A stretch of 55,326 nt of DNA from an uncultured Methylococcaceae bacterium (GCA_903857165.1 CAIODU010000113.1:1-55326); one strand, 5' to 3'. Counted from the first letter of the stretch, positions 8,536-16,890 are shown. Numbers and translations are program-made. Notes: a model not told the origin generated them from the letters alone.

Positions 8536-8954
8536 AGCCATTGATATATCTCGATACCTGTATCGTGATTTACTTGGTCGAGGAGCATCCAATATATCAG
8601 CCTACCATTGAAGCTGTTTTGTCAGATAGCTTTGGTGTGGTTTGCCATAGTCCATTGGTGGAGTTGGAGGCATTGGTATTGCCCCTGCGCCTTGAACGCA
8701 ATGACCTATTGGCAAAATTTCGTATATTTTTCTCGATTAACCGCAGCTTGCATATGCCGTATGAGGTTTTTCAACACGCTGCCGAATTGCGTGCCCGGTT
8801 TTCGCTAAAAACTCCCGATGCACTGCATCTAGGCACTGCCCAATATCATGGTTGCACCGAATTTTGGACAAACGATGACCGCTTGCGAAATGTTGCTGGA
8901 AGTCTTGCGGTCAATGTGTGTGGTGGTATGAGCAAGACAACTTTGTCTTCCTAA
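8526..8954 (+). CDS. PIN-domain toxin (VapC-like ribonuclease)
   Basis: A 142-residue PIN nuclease. The acidic residues expected for metal binding are in place: the first Asp in LIYLDTCIVIY near the N-terminus, Glu in VELEAL, the Asp of LKTPDALHLGTA, and the last Asp pair in WTNDDRLR. Two in-frame ATGs are possible (8526 and 8532); the second forms an ATGA overlap with the antitoxin stop, indicating translational coupling. Family members cut RNA, often tRNA, when freed from the antitoxin. It is probably functional, because no key residue is missing. Confidence 0.88.
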   Translation: MGMKPLIYLDTCIVIYLVEEHPIYQPTIEAVLSDSFGVVCHSPLVELEALVLPLRLERNDLLAKFRIFFSINRSLHMPYEVFQHAAELRARFSLKTPDALHLGTAQYHGCTEFWTNDDRLRNVAGSLAVNVCGGMSKTTLSS

Positions 8955-9012
8955 TCATCAACACCGAAAATGCACTGCAAACACGATGCAAATCCAACAA
9001 AACGGGTAAGAT

Positions 9013-9453
9013 ATGGCCGCAAACCTACACGACAAAGACTTCCACGCTTGGGCCATCGAACAAGCAAACTTGCTGAAAGCCGGAAAATTGGGCGAGATCG
9101 ACTTGGATAACCTGATTGAGGAAATCGAAAGCATGGGGGCCAGTGAGCGAAACCAGTTGCAGAACCGGCTCAAGGTGCTGATAGGCCATCTGTTGAAGTG
9201 GCAATTCCAACCGGCCTACCGGTCCAGAAGCTGGAATGCAACCATCGAAGAGCAAAGGCTTTCGGTCATCGGCCTGATCGAAGACAACCCAAGCCTAAAA
9301 AGCATTTTGGAAGAGCGCATAGCCAAGGCTTACCCCCAAGGCGTGTTGCTGGCGGTCAAAGAAACCAACCTGGACAAGAAGACCTTCCCGCCATCCTGCC
9401 CCTACTCGGCAGAGGAATTGTTTGACATTGGCTTTTATCCAGATGGGTATTGA
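9013..9453 (+). CDS. DUF29 family protein
   Basis: A 146-residue protein opening with the DUF29 hallmark: LHDKDFHAWAIEQANLLKAG, then the acidic DNLIEEIESMG. A segment rich in aromatic and basic residues follows (HLLKWQFQPAYRSRSWNATI), and it ends near SAEELFDIGFYPDGY. Length and landmarks match the family. DUF29 proteins are common in cyanobacteria and methanotrophs and are often found near TA genes, but their function is unknown. A remnant of a second copy lies at 8141-8221. Confidence 0.9.
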   Translation: MAANLHDKDFHAWAIEQANLLKAGKLGEIDLDNLIEEIESMGASERNQLQNRLKVLIGHLLKWQFQPAYRSRSWNATIEEQRLSVIGLIEDNPSLKSILEERIAKAYPQGVLLAVKETNLDKKTFPPSCPYSAEELFDIGFYPDGY

Positions 9454-9480
9454 GGAGTTTATGCAAGAGCATCAATGGCA

Positions 9481-9562
9481 TTTTAGCGTTATGCGCCGTA
9501 TGGATAAGGTAATCAATCATTCGGCGGAATATGCTAAATCGCTATTTCGCACTACGCGGGCT
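9481..9562. repeat. Direct repeat C1 flanking the HEPN-motif gene
   Basis: This segment (TAGCGTTATGCGCCGTATGG, GCGGAATATGCTAAATCGCT, ACGCGGGCT) resembles 10654-10732 in the same orientation, with scattered substitutions. The two copies bracket the AT-rich gene at 9633-10589. Repeats of this look (GCGTAATGCGCC / GGCGGAATA) are dispersed palindromic elements. Confidence 0.7.
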
Positions 9563-9632
9563 ACGATTACGCCTTACCTCGTTGACTAATTAATTTTTTT
9601 AAATCGTCTAACAAAGCACTCACTTCTGATAT

Positions 9633-10589
9633 ATGACAGACTACATCGCCCGCTTTATTATTACATTAAAACAAGCTATATCCACATCAGAAGATTCGCT
9701 CCAAGAGTTAAAAATAAATCCAACTCTAGGATACATTAATAGCATCAAAATAACACCCTTTATTGATCAATCAAAACTACTCTCTAAACTGTATATAGAA
9801 GCCATCTATTCCAGTGATGATATTTATCACTTATGCAATGGTTGGGGCGATAACCTAAATCCACAAGATGGAATTTACGTCATTCAGCCAGTAAATGGAT
9901 GTTTAATGTATTTAGTCCCACCATGGGATATTACTGAAATACTGATAATGCCGTTGCTTAACTACATCTCAGCACTCACCCTGCAAGCTCATGTCTACTG
10001 GGATATGCGAGAAAACCTACAGAAATATATTTCTGATTTCACTTGGATACTTCCAGATGGAACCGAAGCACCACCCGTTCCCAACCAATACCCAAGACTC
10101 ATATCTGTCCGATCCCCTGAACTATTAGGCCGACCGATTAACGCATCCGACTGGCAACTGATACAAGACAAATATAATGGAAATAACCAAGAATTACCAC
10201 TCTGGCGAGTCATCCTAGCCTATGCTCACCGCGAACAAGAAAACTCTATTAGAAACACAGTTGTCCAATGCGCTACTGCATTAGATGTAGGTATTCAATC
10301 TCAACTTCCAAATACAATTAATTTTGATATGCGTGTACTCAATGGATATTTTAAAAATAAAGGAATTAGAACCCCCGATTTAAGGATAACGGATCAGGCT
10401 TTATTCAACACTTTAAGTCAGCTTTGGTATACGAGACATTCAATCATCCATAAAGGTGAAGCTATGATATATGACAGAAATCCTCAAAGTGGTGGTCAGC
10501 CAATACGTCCTCTTCAAGCCCAAGATACAACAGAATATCTCAAAGCTGTCCCTAAAGGAATAGAATATGTCGAGAATAATCCACCATAA
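9633..10589 (+). CDS. AT-rich gene of unknown function with a HEPN-like Rx4H motif
   Basis: A 318-residue protein with no family I can name. The DNA is plainly more AT-rich than its neighbours and uses many AAT, ATA and TTA codons, a sign of recent transfer. The N-terminal 200 residues are mixed alpha/beta. The C-terminal third is helical: a long helix (YAHREQENSIRNTVVQCATALDVG), then LFNTLSQLWYTRHSIIHKGE. The RHSIIH segment fits the R-x4-6-H active-site motif of HEPN ribonucleases, in the right helical setting near the end of the domain. HEPN proteins often act as RNases in TA and anti-phage systems; no antitoxin partner is adjacent. Similar DNA repeats lie on both sides. Confidence 0.6.
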   Translation: MTDYIARFIITLKQAISTSEDSLQELKINPTLGYINSIKITPFIDQSKLLSKLYIEAIYSSDDIYHLCNGWGDNLNPQDGIYVIQPVNGCLMYLVPPWDITEILIMPLLNYISALTLQAHVYWDMRENLQKYISDFTWILPDGTEAPPVPNQYPRLISVRSPELLGRPINASDWQLIQDKYNGNNQELPLWRVILAYAHREQENSIRNTVVQCATALDVGIQSQLPNTINFDMRVLNGYFKNKGIRTPDLRITDQALFNTLSQLWYTRHSIIHKGEAMIYDRNPQSGGQPIRPLQAQDTTEYLKAVPKGIEYVENNPP

Positions 10590-10653
10590 TTTCATCAAAA
10601 ATTTCTATTATTATGGCTTTGCAAGCCATGTAGGGCCGTAGGGCGCATTAGCG

Positions 10654-10732
10654 TTTTAGCGTAATGCGCCGTATGTATCGGTAGTCATTCGCGGCGGAAT
10701 ATGTTAAAACGCTATTCTGCCCTACACGGGCT
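10654..10732. repeat. Direct repeat C2 flanking the HEPN-motif gene
   Basis: Partner of the repeat at 9481-9562, same orientation (TAGCGTAATGCGCCGTATGT, GCGGAATATGTTAAAACGCT, ACACGGGCT). The surrounding 10590-10886 holds only this element and a short leader for the next gene. Confidence 0.7.
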
Positions 10733-10886
10733 GGAATATTGGGCAACTGCGCCTATGCCCAACCCATGAAGCTAAGATGAAAAATCTGATTATATGCCAG
10801 AAATACAACCGAGCGTGGCACATATCGCGCACCTAATTACTGCCTTTACCCCAAAGTTGGAAATGACTCAAATCGGGAGATTCTCC

Positions 10887-11147
10887 ATGGCAACTTTAGT
10901 ATTAAACGATATATCCGATAATCTTTACCAGCGGCTTGGAACGCTCGCGGAAGCGCACCGCCAATCCGTAAACCAAGAAGCGATGAATGTGCTGGAAGCC
11001 GCCCTTGCACCACTAGACGATATGCCTAAACCTAGCGTGGAAGAAACCCTAGACTGGCTGCGCCGGGAAGTATGGACATTGCCGATGTTGGATAATCGCA
11101 ATTCCGATGAGATCATAGGTTACAATGAACATGGACTATTCGATTGA
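10887..11147 (+). CDS. FitA-type antitoxin, apparently without its toxin
   Basis: An 86-residue protein started at the ATG at 10887, preceded by GGGAG. The N-terminus (MATLVLNDISDNLYQRLGTL, then HRQSVNQEAMNVLEAAL) is the ribbon-helix-helix DNA-binding fold of FitA-like antitoxins. The C-terminal part should bind a PIN toxin. The expected FitB-like PIN gene is missing: a 71-codon frame that overlaps the end soon becomes the palindromic repeat at 11170-11238. It is therefore probably an orphan antitoxin left after loss of the toxin. Confidence 0.78.
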   Translation: MATLVLNDISDNLYQRLGTLAEAHRQSVNQEAMNVLEAALAPLDDMPKPSVEETLDWLRREVWTLPMLDNRNSDEIIGYNEHGLFD

Positions 11148-11559
11148 TTTGGATGGCTTCAAAAGAAGGTCTCATGCAACGCCGCAAAGGCGCAACGTAA
11201 AGCGGTTCTTCGTTACGCCTTTGCGTCGTTGCGTGAAACCTCTTCTTGCTGTTCGTGTGGTGAGATGCCCGCACTCCAAGGGTTTGCGCCAAAATGAAAA
11301 TTGCTGGCTGTTGCCCGATCTTGGCTCAAAACATTTATAATTGAATAAAATTCAACCTATGCCGACCATACTTGTCCTTCTCTTGTGGAGATCATATTTG
11401 AACATTTTGATTACATTGTTAACCAGTGGCAAGAACAAAAAAGGGGTTGACTATGAATAGACTTTATCGGAAACCATTTTCTGATGCAGCAATGTCTCGA
11501 TGTTTAACAAGGTTTCGATAAAGCCTAACGACTAAAACTCAATTTACCGGAGTGACGCG
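11148..11559. other. Gene-poor stretch with a large palindrome
   Basis: No gene that I can support. It carries an imperfect inverted repeat (arms about 11170-11197 and 11211-11238, around CAACGCCGCAAAGGCG / CGCCTTTGCGTCGTTG), where a FitB-type toxin gene would be expected. A 22-codon frame at 11453-11521 has AAGGGG upstream but nothing else in its favour. Confidence 0.5.
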
Positions 11560-11817
11560 ATGTCAACTACACTGTCCATTGAAATACCCTGCGAAATCGC
11601 CCATGCAGCGAAAATGACACCGGATGAATTGCGCCGGGAATTGGCTATACATTTGTTTAGCGTCCATAAACTGTCCTTTGGCAAGGCTAGGGAAATGGCC
11701 GGAATGACGGTTTGCTCATTTCAACAACTGTTGGGAAGCCGGGAGATTTCACCGCACTATGACATTTCCGAGTACGAAGAAGACTTGGCAACATTGTCCA
11801 GGCTAGACCGGATATGA
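11560..11817 (+). CDS. UPF0175 family antitoxin
   Basis: An 85-residue protein with the UPF0175 layout: a short beta N-terminus (LSIEIPCEIAH), a helix (TPDELRRELAIHLFSVHKLSF), the helix-turn-helix-like GKAREMAGMTVCSFQQLLGS, and an acidic tail (DISEYEEDLATLSRLD). Members pair with DUF3368 PIN-domain proteins, and the next gene is exactly that, overlapping by four bases (ATGA). A 41-bp piece of this gene is repeated downstream of the toxin at 12318-12358. Confidence 0.87.
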   Translation: MSTTLSIEIPCEIAHAAKMTPDELRRELAIHLFSVHKLSFGKAREMAGMTVCSFQQLLGSREISPHYDISEYEEDLATLSRLDRI

Positions 11818-12302
11818 AAGTGGTCAGCAATACCTCTCCACTCATCAATCTGGCTTGGATTGGGCAATTGGGAATATTGCGTGAATTGTATGGCACAATC
11901 CACATTCCAGAAGCCGTATGGCATGAAATAGTCGTACAGGGTGATGGGCAACCGGGAGCCGAGGAAATAAGCAACGCCAATTGGATCAATACCTGCGCTG
12001 TTGACAACAAACTCCTCGCACTAGCGCTGCATCAAGAATTGGATGCCGGAGAAGCAGAAGCCATAGCGCTTGCCATTGAACAAAAGGCCGGACTGTTGCT
12101 GATGGATGAACGTCTGGGGCGAGAAACGGCCCGCTATTTTGGATTAAATTACACTGGCGTGATCGGCTTATTGATCGAAGCCAAACAAAAGGGACTTATC
12201 GGCTCGATAAGAGCATATCTGGATAGATTGCGGACGATAGCCGGATTTCATATCAGCCGGTCCCTATATCTCAAGGTATTGCAGGATCAAGGCGAACTAT
12301 AA
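11814..12302 (+). CDS. DUF3368 family PIN-domain toxin
   Basis: A 162-residue PIN-like ribonuclease. It opens with VVSNTSPLINLAWIGQL, the DUF3368 version of the first acidic/polar motif. It continues with HIPEAVWHEIV, then the acidic LDAGEAEAIALAIE (about residues 75-88) and LLMDERLGRETAR (about 95-107). It ends with the conserved GLLIEAKQKGLIGSI segment. Its start overlaps the UPF0175 gene by ATGA, so the two are translated together. Probable toxin of a type II TA pair; the RNA target is unknown. Confidence 0.88.
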   Translation: MKVVSNTSPLINLAWIGQLGILRELYGTIHIPEAVWHEIVVQGDGQPGAEEISNANWINTCAVDNKLLALALHQELDAGEAEAIALAIEQKAGLLLMDERLGRETARYFGLNYTGVIGLLIEAKQKGLIGSIRAYLDRLRTIAGFHISRSLYLKVLQDQGEL

Positions 12303-12317
12303 CCACTTGAACTTTGG

Positions 12318-12358
12318 GCAAGGCTAGGGAAATGGCCGGAATGACGGTTTGCTCATTT
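12318..12358 (+). repeat. 41-bp duplicate of an internal piece of the UPF0175 gene
   Basis: The sequence from GCAAGGCTAGGGAAATGG to TTTGCTCATTT is identical to 11681-11721 inside the UPF0175 antitoxin gene, in direct orientation 637 bp away. It lies just after the DUF3368 stop. The rest of 12303-12565 is intergenic, with a family-B-like palindrome near 12393-12425 and another around 12488-12515. Confidence 0.9.
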
Positions 12359-12565
12359 TGACCCCAAACCTCATCGGCCATGTTTCCTAGGTTCCGGCGA
12401 TCCATGCCGGAACGGCGGAATTGCAGTTTTGGCCGAAACAACTGGCCAATCAGGTTCCGTTAAATGGCAAGCAACAGATTTCCAGGTAAGGGTTCCCAAG
12501 CCTGAACTTGGGAACCTGTGACATGCTCCAATCCGTATACTCACATCGTCCTACGTTGCCGAAAC

Positions 12566-12841
12566 TCAATCGCACATGGTGGGGCCGCCGCATCTAGCCC
12601 GCACACCGGCCTTGCATTTATCGTAATACGCCTGGCATGCCGCAGCGTCATTCTTGCTGGCACACACCTTAAATTCACCATCGCATAATTCAGTCAATTT
12701 CTTTATGCAACTGTCACATTTGGCCTCGTCTTTGGCGACAACCAAGGGGCTGTTTAAAGGGGCTTCGCCTGCGAAGGCGAGCGATGGAATGGCTAACGCC
12801 AAGAATAACCCAAGAGTAAGTGCCGCGTTTCTGATGTTCAT
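12566..12841 (-). CDS. Small secreted cysteine-rich protein
   Basis: A 91-residue protein with a clear signal peptide (LGLFLALAIPSLAFAGE, cleaved near residue 25). The mature part of about 66 residues has eight cysteines (KCDSC, LC, VC, AAC, DKC, ARC, MC), an even number compatible with four disulfides or a metal/haem-free redox scaffold. The CxxC near the mature N-terminus (CDSC) is notable. No named family is recognised, and it is not next to any gene that explains it. Likely periplasmic or extracellular. Confidence 0.7.
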   Translation of the reverse strand: MNIRNAALTLGLFLALAIPSLAFAGEAPLNSPLVVAKDEAKCDSCIKKLTELCDGEFKVCASKNDAAACQAYYDKCKAGVRARCGGPTMCD

Positions 12842-12889
12842 GATATTGCCCTTTACTTTTTGTGAGATGTGGACGCCGATGCCGATTCT

Positions 12890-12906
12890 GTCGGGGCAAC
12901 CCCGAC
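12890..12906. repeat. Short perfect hairpin upstream of the Cys-rich gene
   Basis: GTCGGGG-CAA-CCCCGAC, a 7-bp stem without a T-run on either strand, 50 bp before the Cys-rich gene's start codon. Also in 12842-13123 is a pair of palindromic units around CAAGCTGGAGCTTGGGAACC (about 13004-13070), a dispersed repeat seen again near 17180 and 53890. Confidence 0.4.
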
Positions 12907-13123
12907 TAGCGCGTCATCAACCGTCAATGGAGGGTGTAACAAGCCTTGCCGGGCTTTTGGGATTTTTCCTTATGTTTATTTTTCTTGTTTGCCCGCTCCC
13001 CATCTCCAGCTTGGGAACGTGGTTTTAAATGCGCCGACATCATGGGTTTCCAAGCTGGAGCTTGGGAACCAAAAGGAAGAGGATTGTTTTCATTGCCATA
13101 CCTCAGTGTAGTAACGGTAGAAT

Positions 13124-13879
13124 TTATTTAAGATTGATTGTGCTTCGTTGTCTTACCGCCTCAAACAATAATATACCGGTTGCCACGGAGACATTCAAAC
13201 TTTCCACTTGACCTAGCATCGGTATCTTGACTAGGAAATCGCAATGTTCGCGGGTCAATCGCCTCATGCCTTTTTCTTCCGCCCCTAAAACCAAAGCCAA
13301 GGGCATGTTCAAATCAGTCTGGTAGACCGTCTTGTCCGCCTCGCCCGCCGCGCCGACGATCCAGATGCCGGCTTCTTTCAGCCAGCCCAAGCCACGGGCC
13401 AAGTTGGTGACTTTGAAGAGCGGCACGGTTTCCGCCGCGCCGGAGGCAACCTTGGCAACGGTGGGGGTGATGCCGGCCGATTGGTCTTTGGTGATGATGA
13501 CACCGTGAACGCCCGCCGCGTCCGCAGTGCGTAGGCAAGCGCCCAAATTGTGCGGGTCTTGCACATGATCCAGCACCAAGAAGAAGGCTGGCCCTGCCAA
13601 TGCGTCCAGCGCATCGCGCAAATCGGATTCGCCCAGTTCACGCGCCATTTCCACTTCGACAATCACACCTTGATGGTTGCGGCCCTCGGACAGGCGGTCC
13701 AGCTCCTTGCGGTTGGCAAGATGGATGCTGACCCCGGCAGCTTCCAATTCTTGTTTGATGCGGCTGAGGCGGGCATCCATGCGCCCGGCATCCAGCCAAG
13801 CGGTGGCTAGTTTGTCGGGGGTGTGTTCCAACGCGGACTGGGCGGCATGCAGTCCGACGATGCGACGTTTGCCGCTCAT
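13124..13879 (-). CDS. rlmB: 23S rRNA (guanosine-2251-2'-O)-methyltransferase RlmB
   Basis: A 251-residue SpoU-family (SPOUT) methyltransferase that 2'-O-methylates G2251 in the peptidyl-transferase region of 23S rRNA. The N-terminal RNA-binding substrate domain spans about 1-80 (VGLHAAQSALEHTPDKLATAWL). The catalytic knot follows, with the three SpoU motifs: DPHNLGACLRTADAAG, ALVLGAEEKGMRRL and IPMLGQVESLNVSVATGILL. Its start overlaps the end of rnr (ATGA), the familiar rnr-rlmB pair, so it is translationally coupled to RNase R. Confidence 0.96.
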   Translation of the reverse strand: MSGKRRIVGLHAAQSALEHTPDKLATAWLDAGRMDARLSRIKQELEAAGVSIHLANRKELDRLSEGRNHQGVIVEVEMARELGESDLRDALDALAGPAFFLVLDHVQDPHNLGACLRTADAAGVHGVIITKDQSAGITPTVAKVASGAAETVPLFKVTNLARGLGWLKEAGIWIVGAAGEADKTVYQTDLNMPLALVLGAEEKGMRRLTREHCDFLVKIPMLGQVESLNVSVATGILLFEAVRQRSTINLK

Positions 13880-16194
13880 GTCTTTTTGGTTCTCCTGCGG
13901 CGCTTGCGCGGTTCGCCTTCGGCCTGTTGGGTTTTCCCTTGCTCTTTGGCGGGGGCTTTAGCCGCCGGTTTCTTATCCGATGCCGCCTTTTTCTTTTTCT
14001 CCGAGGGGATCAATTCAAAATCTATTTTCCTCTCATCCAAATCGACGCGGGCGACCTTGACCCGTACCGTGTCTCCCAGCCGATAGACCACGCCACTGCG
14101 TTCGCCTTGAAGGCGATGGCCGATGGGGTCATAGTGGAAATAATCACGGTCGAGGTTGGAGATATGCACCAAGCCTTCGACAAAAATATCCTTGAGTTCC
14201 ACGAAAAAACCGAAGGAAGTGACGGTGGAGATGATCCCGTCGAATTCTTCGCCCAGCCGGGATTGCATGTACTCGCACTTGAGCCAGGACACCACATCAC
14301 GGGTGGCATCGTCAGCCCTGCGCTCGGCGGCGGAGCAGTGTTCGCCAAACTGCACCATTTGGGGTTGGGAATAGCCAAACGTCTCGGGGGGCCGGCCTTC
14401 GATGACATAGTTGATGCCACGATGGACCAGTAGGTCAGGATAACGGCGAATCGGCGAAGTGAAATGGGTGTAGCTTTCCAAGGCCAAGCCAAAGTGGCCT
14501 TTCTTTTCCGGCCCATAAACGGCCTGGGACAAAGAGCGCAATAGCACGGTTTGGATCAGGTGCTTGTCCGGCCTGTCGCCGATCTGCCCCAGTAAAGTGA
14601 AATAGTCTTTCGGGGATGGCTTTTCATCGCCGCCTAGCCTAAGGCCGACTCCGCCCAAGAACGTGCGCAGGTCGGCAAGCTTTTCGGCGGAAGGGCCGTC
14701 ATGGATGCGTAATAAATGGGGGATTTTTGCCTTGCCTAGGAATTTAGCGGCTGCCGTGTTGGCCGCCAACATGCATTCTTCGATCAGTCGGTGGGCATCG
14801 TTGCGATTCACCGGCACGATGTTCTCGATCTTGCGATCCGGGCCAAAGACAATCTTGGATTCTTGGCTGTCAAAATCCATCGCCCCGCGCTCTTCCCTCG
14901 CCTTATGCAGCACTTGGTAGACCGCATACAGATTCTCCAAATGTTTCAGCAGGGGCTTGCGGTCCGCCCGCAGTTTCTTGTCGCGATCGACTAGAATCTT
15001 GGCCACTTCGTCATAGGTGAGTCGCGCATGGGAGCGCATCACGGCGGGATAGAACTTAGTGCGGATGGTCTTGCCTTCCCCATTCAACAGCATCTCGCAG
15101 ACCATGCACAGCCGGTCTTCTTCCGGGTTGATGGAACAAAGCCCGTTGGAGAGGATTTCCGGCAACATCGGGATGACGCGCTCGGGGAAATACACCGAAG
15201 TGCCGCGCTTCTGCGCCTCCCGATCCAACGCAGTGCCGGGGCGGACGTAATGGGACACATCGGCAATGGCGACAAATAACCTCCAGCCCTTCGGGGTGGC
15301 TTCGCAATACACCGCGTCGTCAAAGTCGCGGGCATCGTCCCCGTCAATCGTGACGAGCGGAAGTTTGCGAATGTCCACCCGGCCATCCTTGGCTTCGTCC
15401 GGCACTTCCGTGCTCAAACTGGCGATTTCCTGATCGACTTCCTCCGGCCATTCATTGGGAAGGCCGTGGGCGCGGATGGCCACTTCGATTTCCATCCCAG
15501 GTGCCAGATGGTCGCCCAGCACCTCGACGACGCGGCCTATCGGTTCGCGGCGGCGGGAGGGATATTCAAGGATTTCCACCACCACGATTTGCCCGTGCCG
15601 GGCATCGCCCATCCCTTCTGCGGGGATCAATATATCGTGGGTGATGTGCTTGCTGTCGGCACTGACGCTGCTTATGCCACGTTCACAATAAAGCCGGCCG
15701 ACCAAGTGCTTGGTATTTCGCTCCAACACTTCGATGATGCTGGCCTCGCGCCTGCCGCGCCGGTCCACCCCGCGCACACTGGCCACCGCACGATCCTCAT
15801 GCATCAACTGGCGCATTTCGGCGGGCGGGATGAACAAATCGTCGCCGCCCTCGTCGGGACGGAGAAACCCGAAGCCATCGGGATGGCCGAGAACCCGCCC
15901 GGCAATCAAGTCCTTTTGGTTGACTTGGCAATAGCGGTCGCGCCGGTTGCGCAGGATTTGGCCATCGCGCTCCATGGCTTTGAGCCTTCGGTGCAGGGAT
16001 TCGACGTCCTCCTCCTCGAACACCCCCAGCAAGGGTGACAATTCTTCCAGTTTTAGCGGAACGCCTTGTTCCTTCAAAACTTGGAGAATGAGTTCCCTGC
16101 TGGGAATGGGGCGTTCGTATTTTTGCGCCTCCCTTTCAGCAAAGGGGTCGGTGTACTTGAAGTCTTTGGCCTTCGTTTTAGAAGGTGATGTCAT
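13876..16194 (-). CDS. rnr: Ribonuclease R (3'-5' exoribonuclease)
   Basis: Degrades structured RNA from the 3' end. I start it at the ATG at 16194 (MTSPSKTKAKDFKYTDPFA); upstream in-frame codons have no family character. The roughly 772-residue protein has an N-terminal winged-helix segment (ELILQVLKEQGVPLKLEEL), two cold-shock domains, and the RNB catalytic domain with the metal-binding aspartates in TIDGDDARDFDDAVY. A C-terminal S1 domain follows (GIISTVTSFGFFVELKDIFVEGLVHI), then a Lys/Arg-rich tail ending KRRRRTKKT. All active-site residues are present. Forms an operon with rlmB. Confidence 0.97.
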   Translation of the reverse strand: MTSPSKTKAKDFKYTDPFAEREAQKYERPIPSRELILQVLKEQGVPLKLEELSPLLGVFEEEDVESLHRRLKAMERDGQILRNRRDRYCQVNQKDLIAGRVLGHPDGFGFLRPDEGGDDLFIPPAEMRQLMHEDRAVASVRGVDRRGRREASIIEVLERNTKHLVGRLYCERGISSVSADSKHITHDILIPAEGMGDARHGQIVVVEILEYPSRRREPIGRVVEVLGDHLAPGMEIEVAIRAHGLPNEWPEEVDQEIASLSTEVPDEAKDGRVDIRKLPLVTIDGDDARDFDDAVYCEATPKGWRLFVAIADVSHYVRPGTALDREAQKRGTSVYFPERVIPMLPEILSNGLCSINPEEDRLCMVCEMLLNGEGKTIRTKFYPAVMRSHARLTYDEVAKILVDRDKKLRADRKPLLKHLENLYAVYQVLHKAREERGAMDFDSQESKIVFGPDRKIENIVPVNRNDAHRLIEECMLAANTAAAKFLGKAKIPHLLRIHDGPSAEKLADLRTFLGGVGLRLGGDEKPSPKDYFTLLGQIGDRPDKHLIQTVLLRSLSQAVYGPEKKGHFGLALESYTHFTSPIRRYPDLLVHRGINYVIEGRPPETFGYSQPQMVQFGEHCSAAERRADDATRDVVSWLKCEYMQSRLGEEFDGIISTVTSFGFFVELKDIFVEGLVHISNLDRDYFHYDPIGHRLQGERSGVVYRLGDTVRVKVARVDLDERKIDFELIPSEKKKKAASDKKPAAKAPAKEQGKTQQAEGEPRKRRRRTKKT

Positions 16195-16455
16195 TGCTCG
16201 CTTGTCCTGTGATAGATCGAATGTCTGCCAAGACCGGCTTAGGTTTAAACCTAAGTCGGCCTTGACTTTTCCAATTGAATGTAATGCCGATGTGTAATGA
16301 TAAAACAGTTCGGGCCGTTTGGCGCGAAAGCGAAGAAAGAAATATGGAAATTTTAATCCCCGCAAGCGGCACCTTGCCCGCCCCTGACGATTTCAAGATT
16401 GCCCACGAACCGAAAAGCGGCTCGCTGCCGCCCATGCCACCCGTTTGGCCAACTA

Positions 16456-16579
16456 CCATTAAGTTAAGCTTGGTAGGAGCGGGCTTGCCCGCGATTCATC
16501 TCGGACAGCCCTTTATTTTTGGGCATTTTATCGCGGGCAAGCCCGACTCCTACAGCAACATGAAGGGTTAACTTAATGG
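16456..16579. repeat. Palindromic element with 12-bp ends CCATTAAGTTAA
   Basis: The ends CCATTAAGTTAA (16456-16467) and TTAACTTAATGG (16568-16579) are perfect inverted repeats. Inside are two further arms (GTAGGAGCGGGCTTGCCCGC and its near complement), giving a long stem. A 13-bp direct repeat ACCCGTTTGGCCA lies outside it (16439-16451 and 16585-16597). The 380 bp between rnr and this region otherwise contain only a weak frame starting at about 16343 that I do not trust. Confidence 0.75.
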
Positions 16580-16890
16580 CAGTGACCCGTTTGGCCAGTG
16601 CGAAAAGCCATGAAGTGCAGATGGCCCCCATTGACCCGGCCAATGAAGACACCGGAAAACCGCCACCCCCTCGGCAACCTGACCCCACGGCACTGGCGCA
16701 GATCGACGCGCCTGAAAAATCCCAGGACTTCGGGCAAGTGTCGAAACAGGCGCTCTCCGATCTCGTTTACGGTAAGGACGTGACCATCGAAGTCGAGACT
16801 ATCGACAAATACGGGAGGACGGTCGGCAAGGTGCTGGTCGGCGGGGTTGATGCGAACTTGCAGCAAGTAGCCAAAGGCTTGGCATGCTCA
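16576..16890 (+). pseudogene. Broken thermonuclease (staphylococcal-nuclease-like) gene
   Basis: Codons about 16699-16885 read QIDAPEKSQDFGQVSKQALS, then LVYGKDVTIEVETIDKYGRTVGKVLVGG and VDANLQQVAKGLA. This is a clean match to the central part of SNase/TNase-like secreted nucleases (IDAPEKxQxFG, DKYGRxxG). The N-terminal strands with the first catalytic residues are missing, because a palindromic element lies in their place. The C-terminal end changes into repeat sequence right after GLACS. It is therefore cut at both ends and should be inactive. Confidence 0.8.

Noticed and set aside
11125-11340. A 71-codon frame overlapping the FitA antitoxin end, considered as its toxin
   Set aside because: It has no PIN motif and most of it is the palindrome at 11170-11238.
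16275-16571. A 98-codon plus-strand frame upstream of the thermonuclease remnant
   Set aside because: Its second half is the palindromic element, and its first half shows no family or strong start signal.
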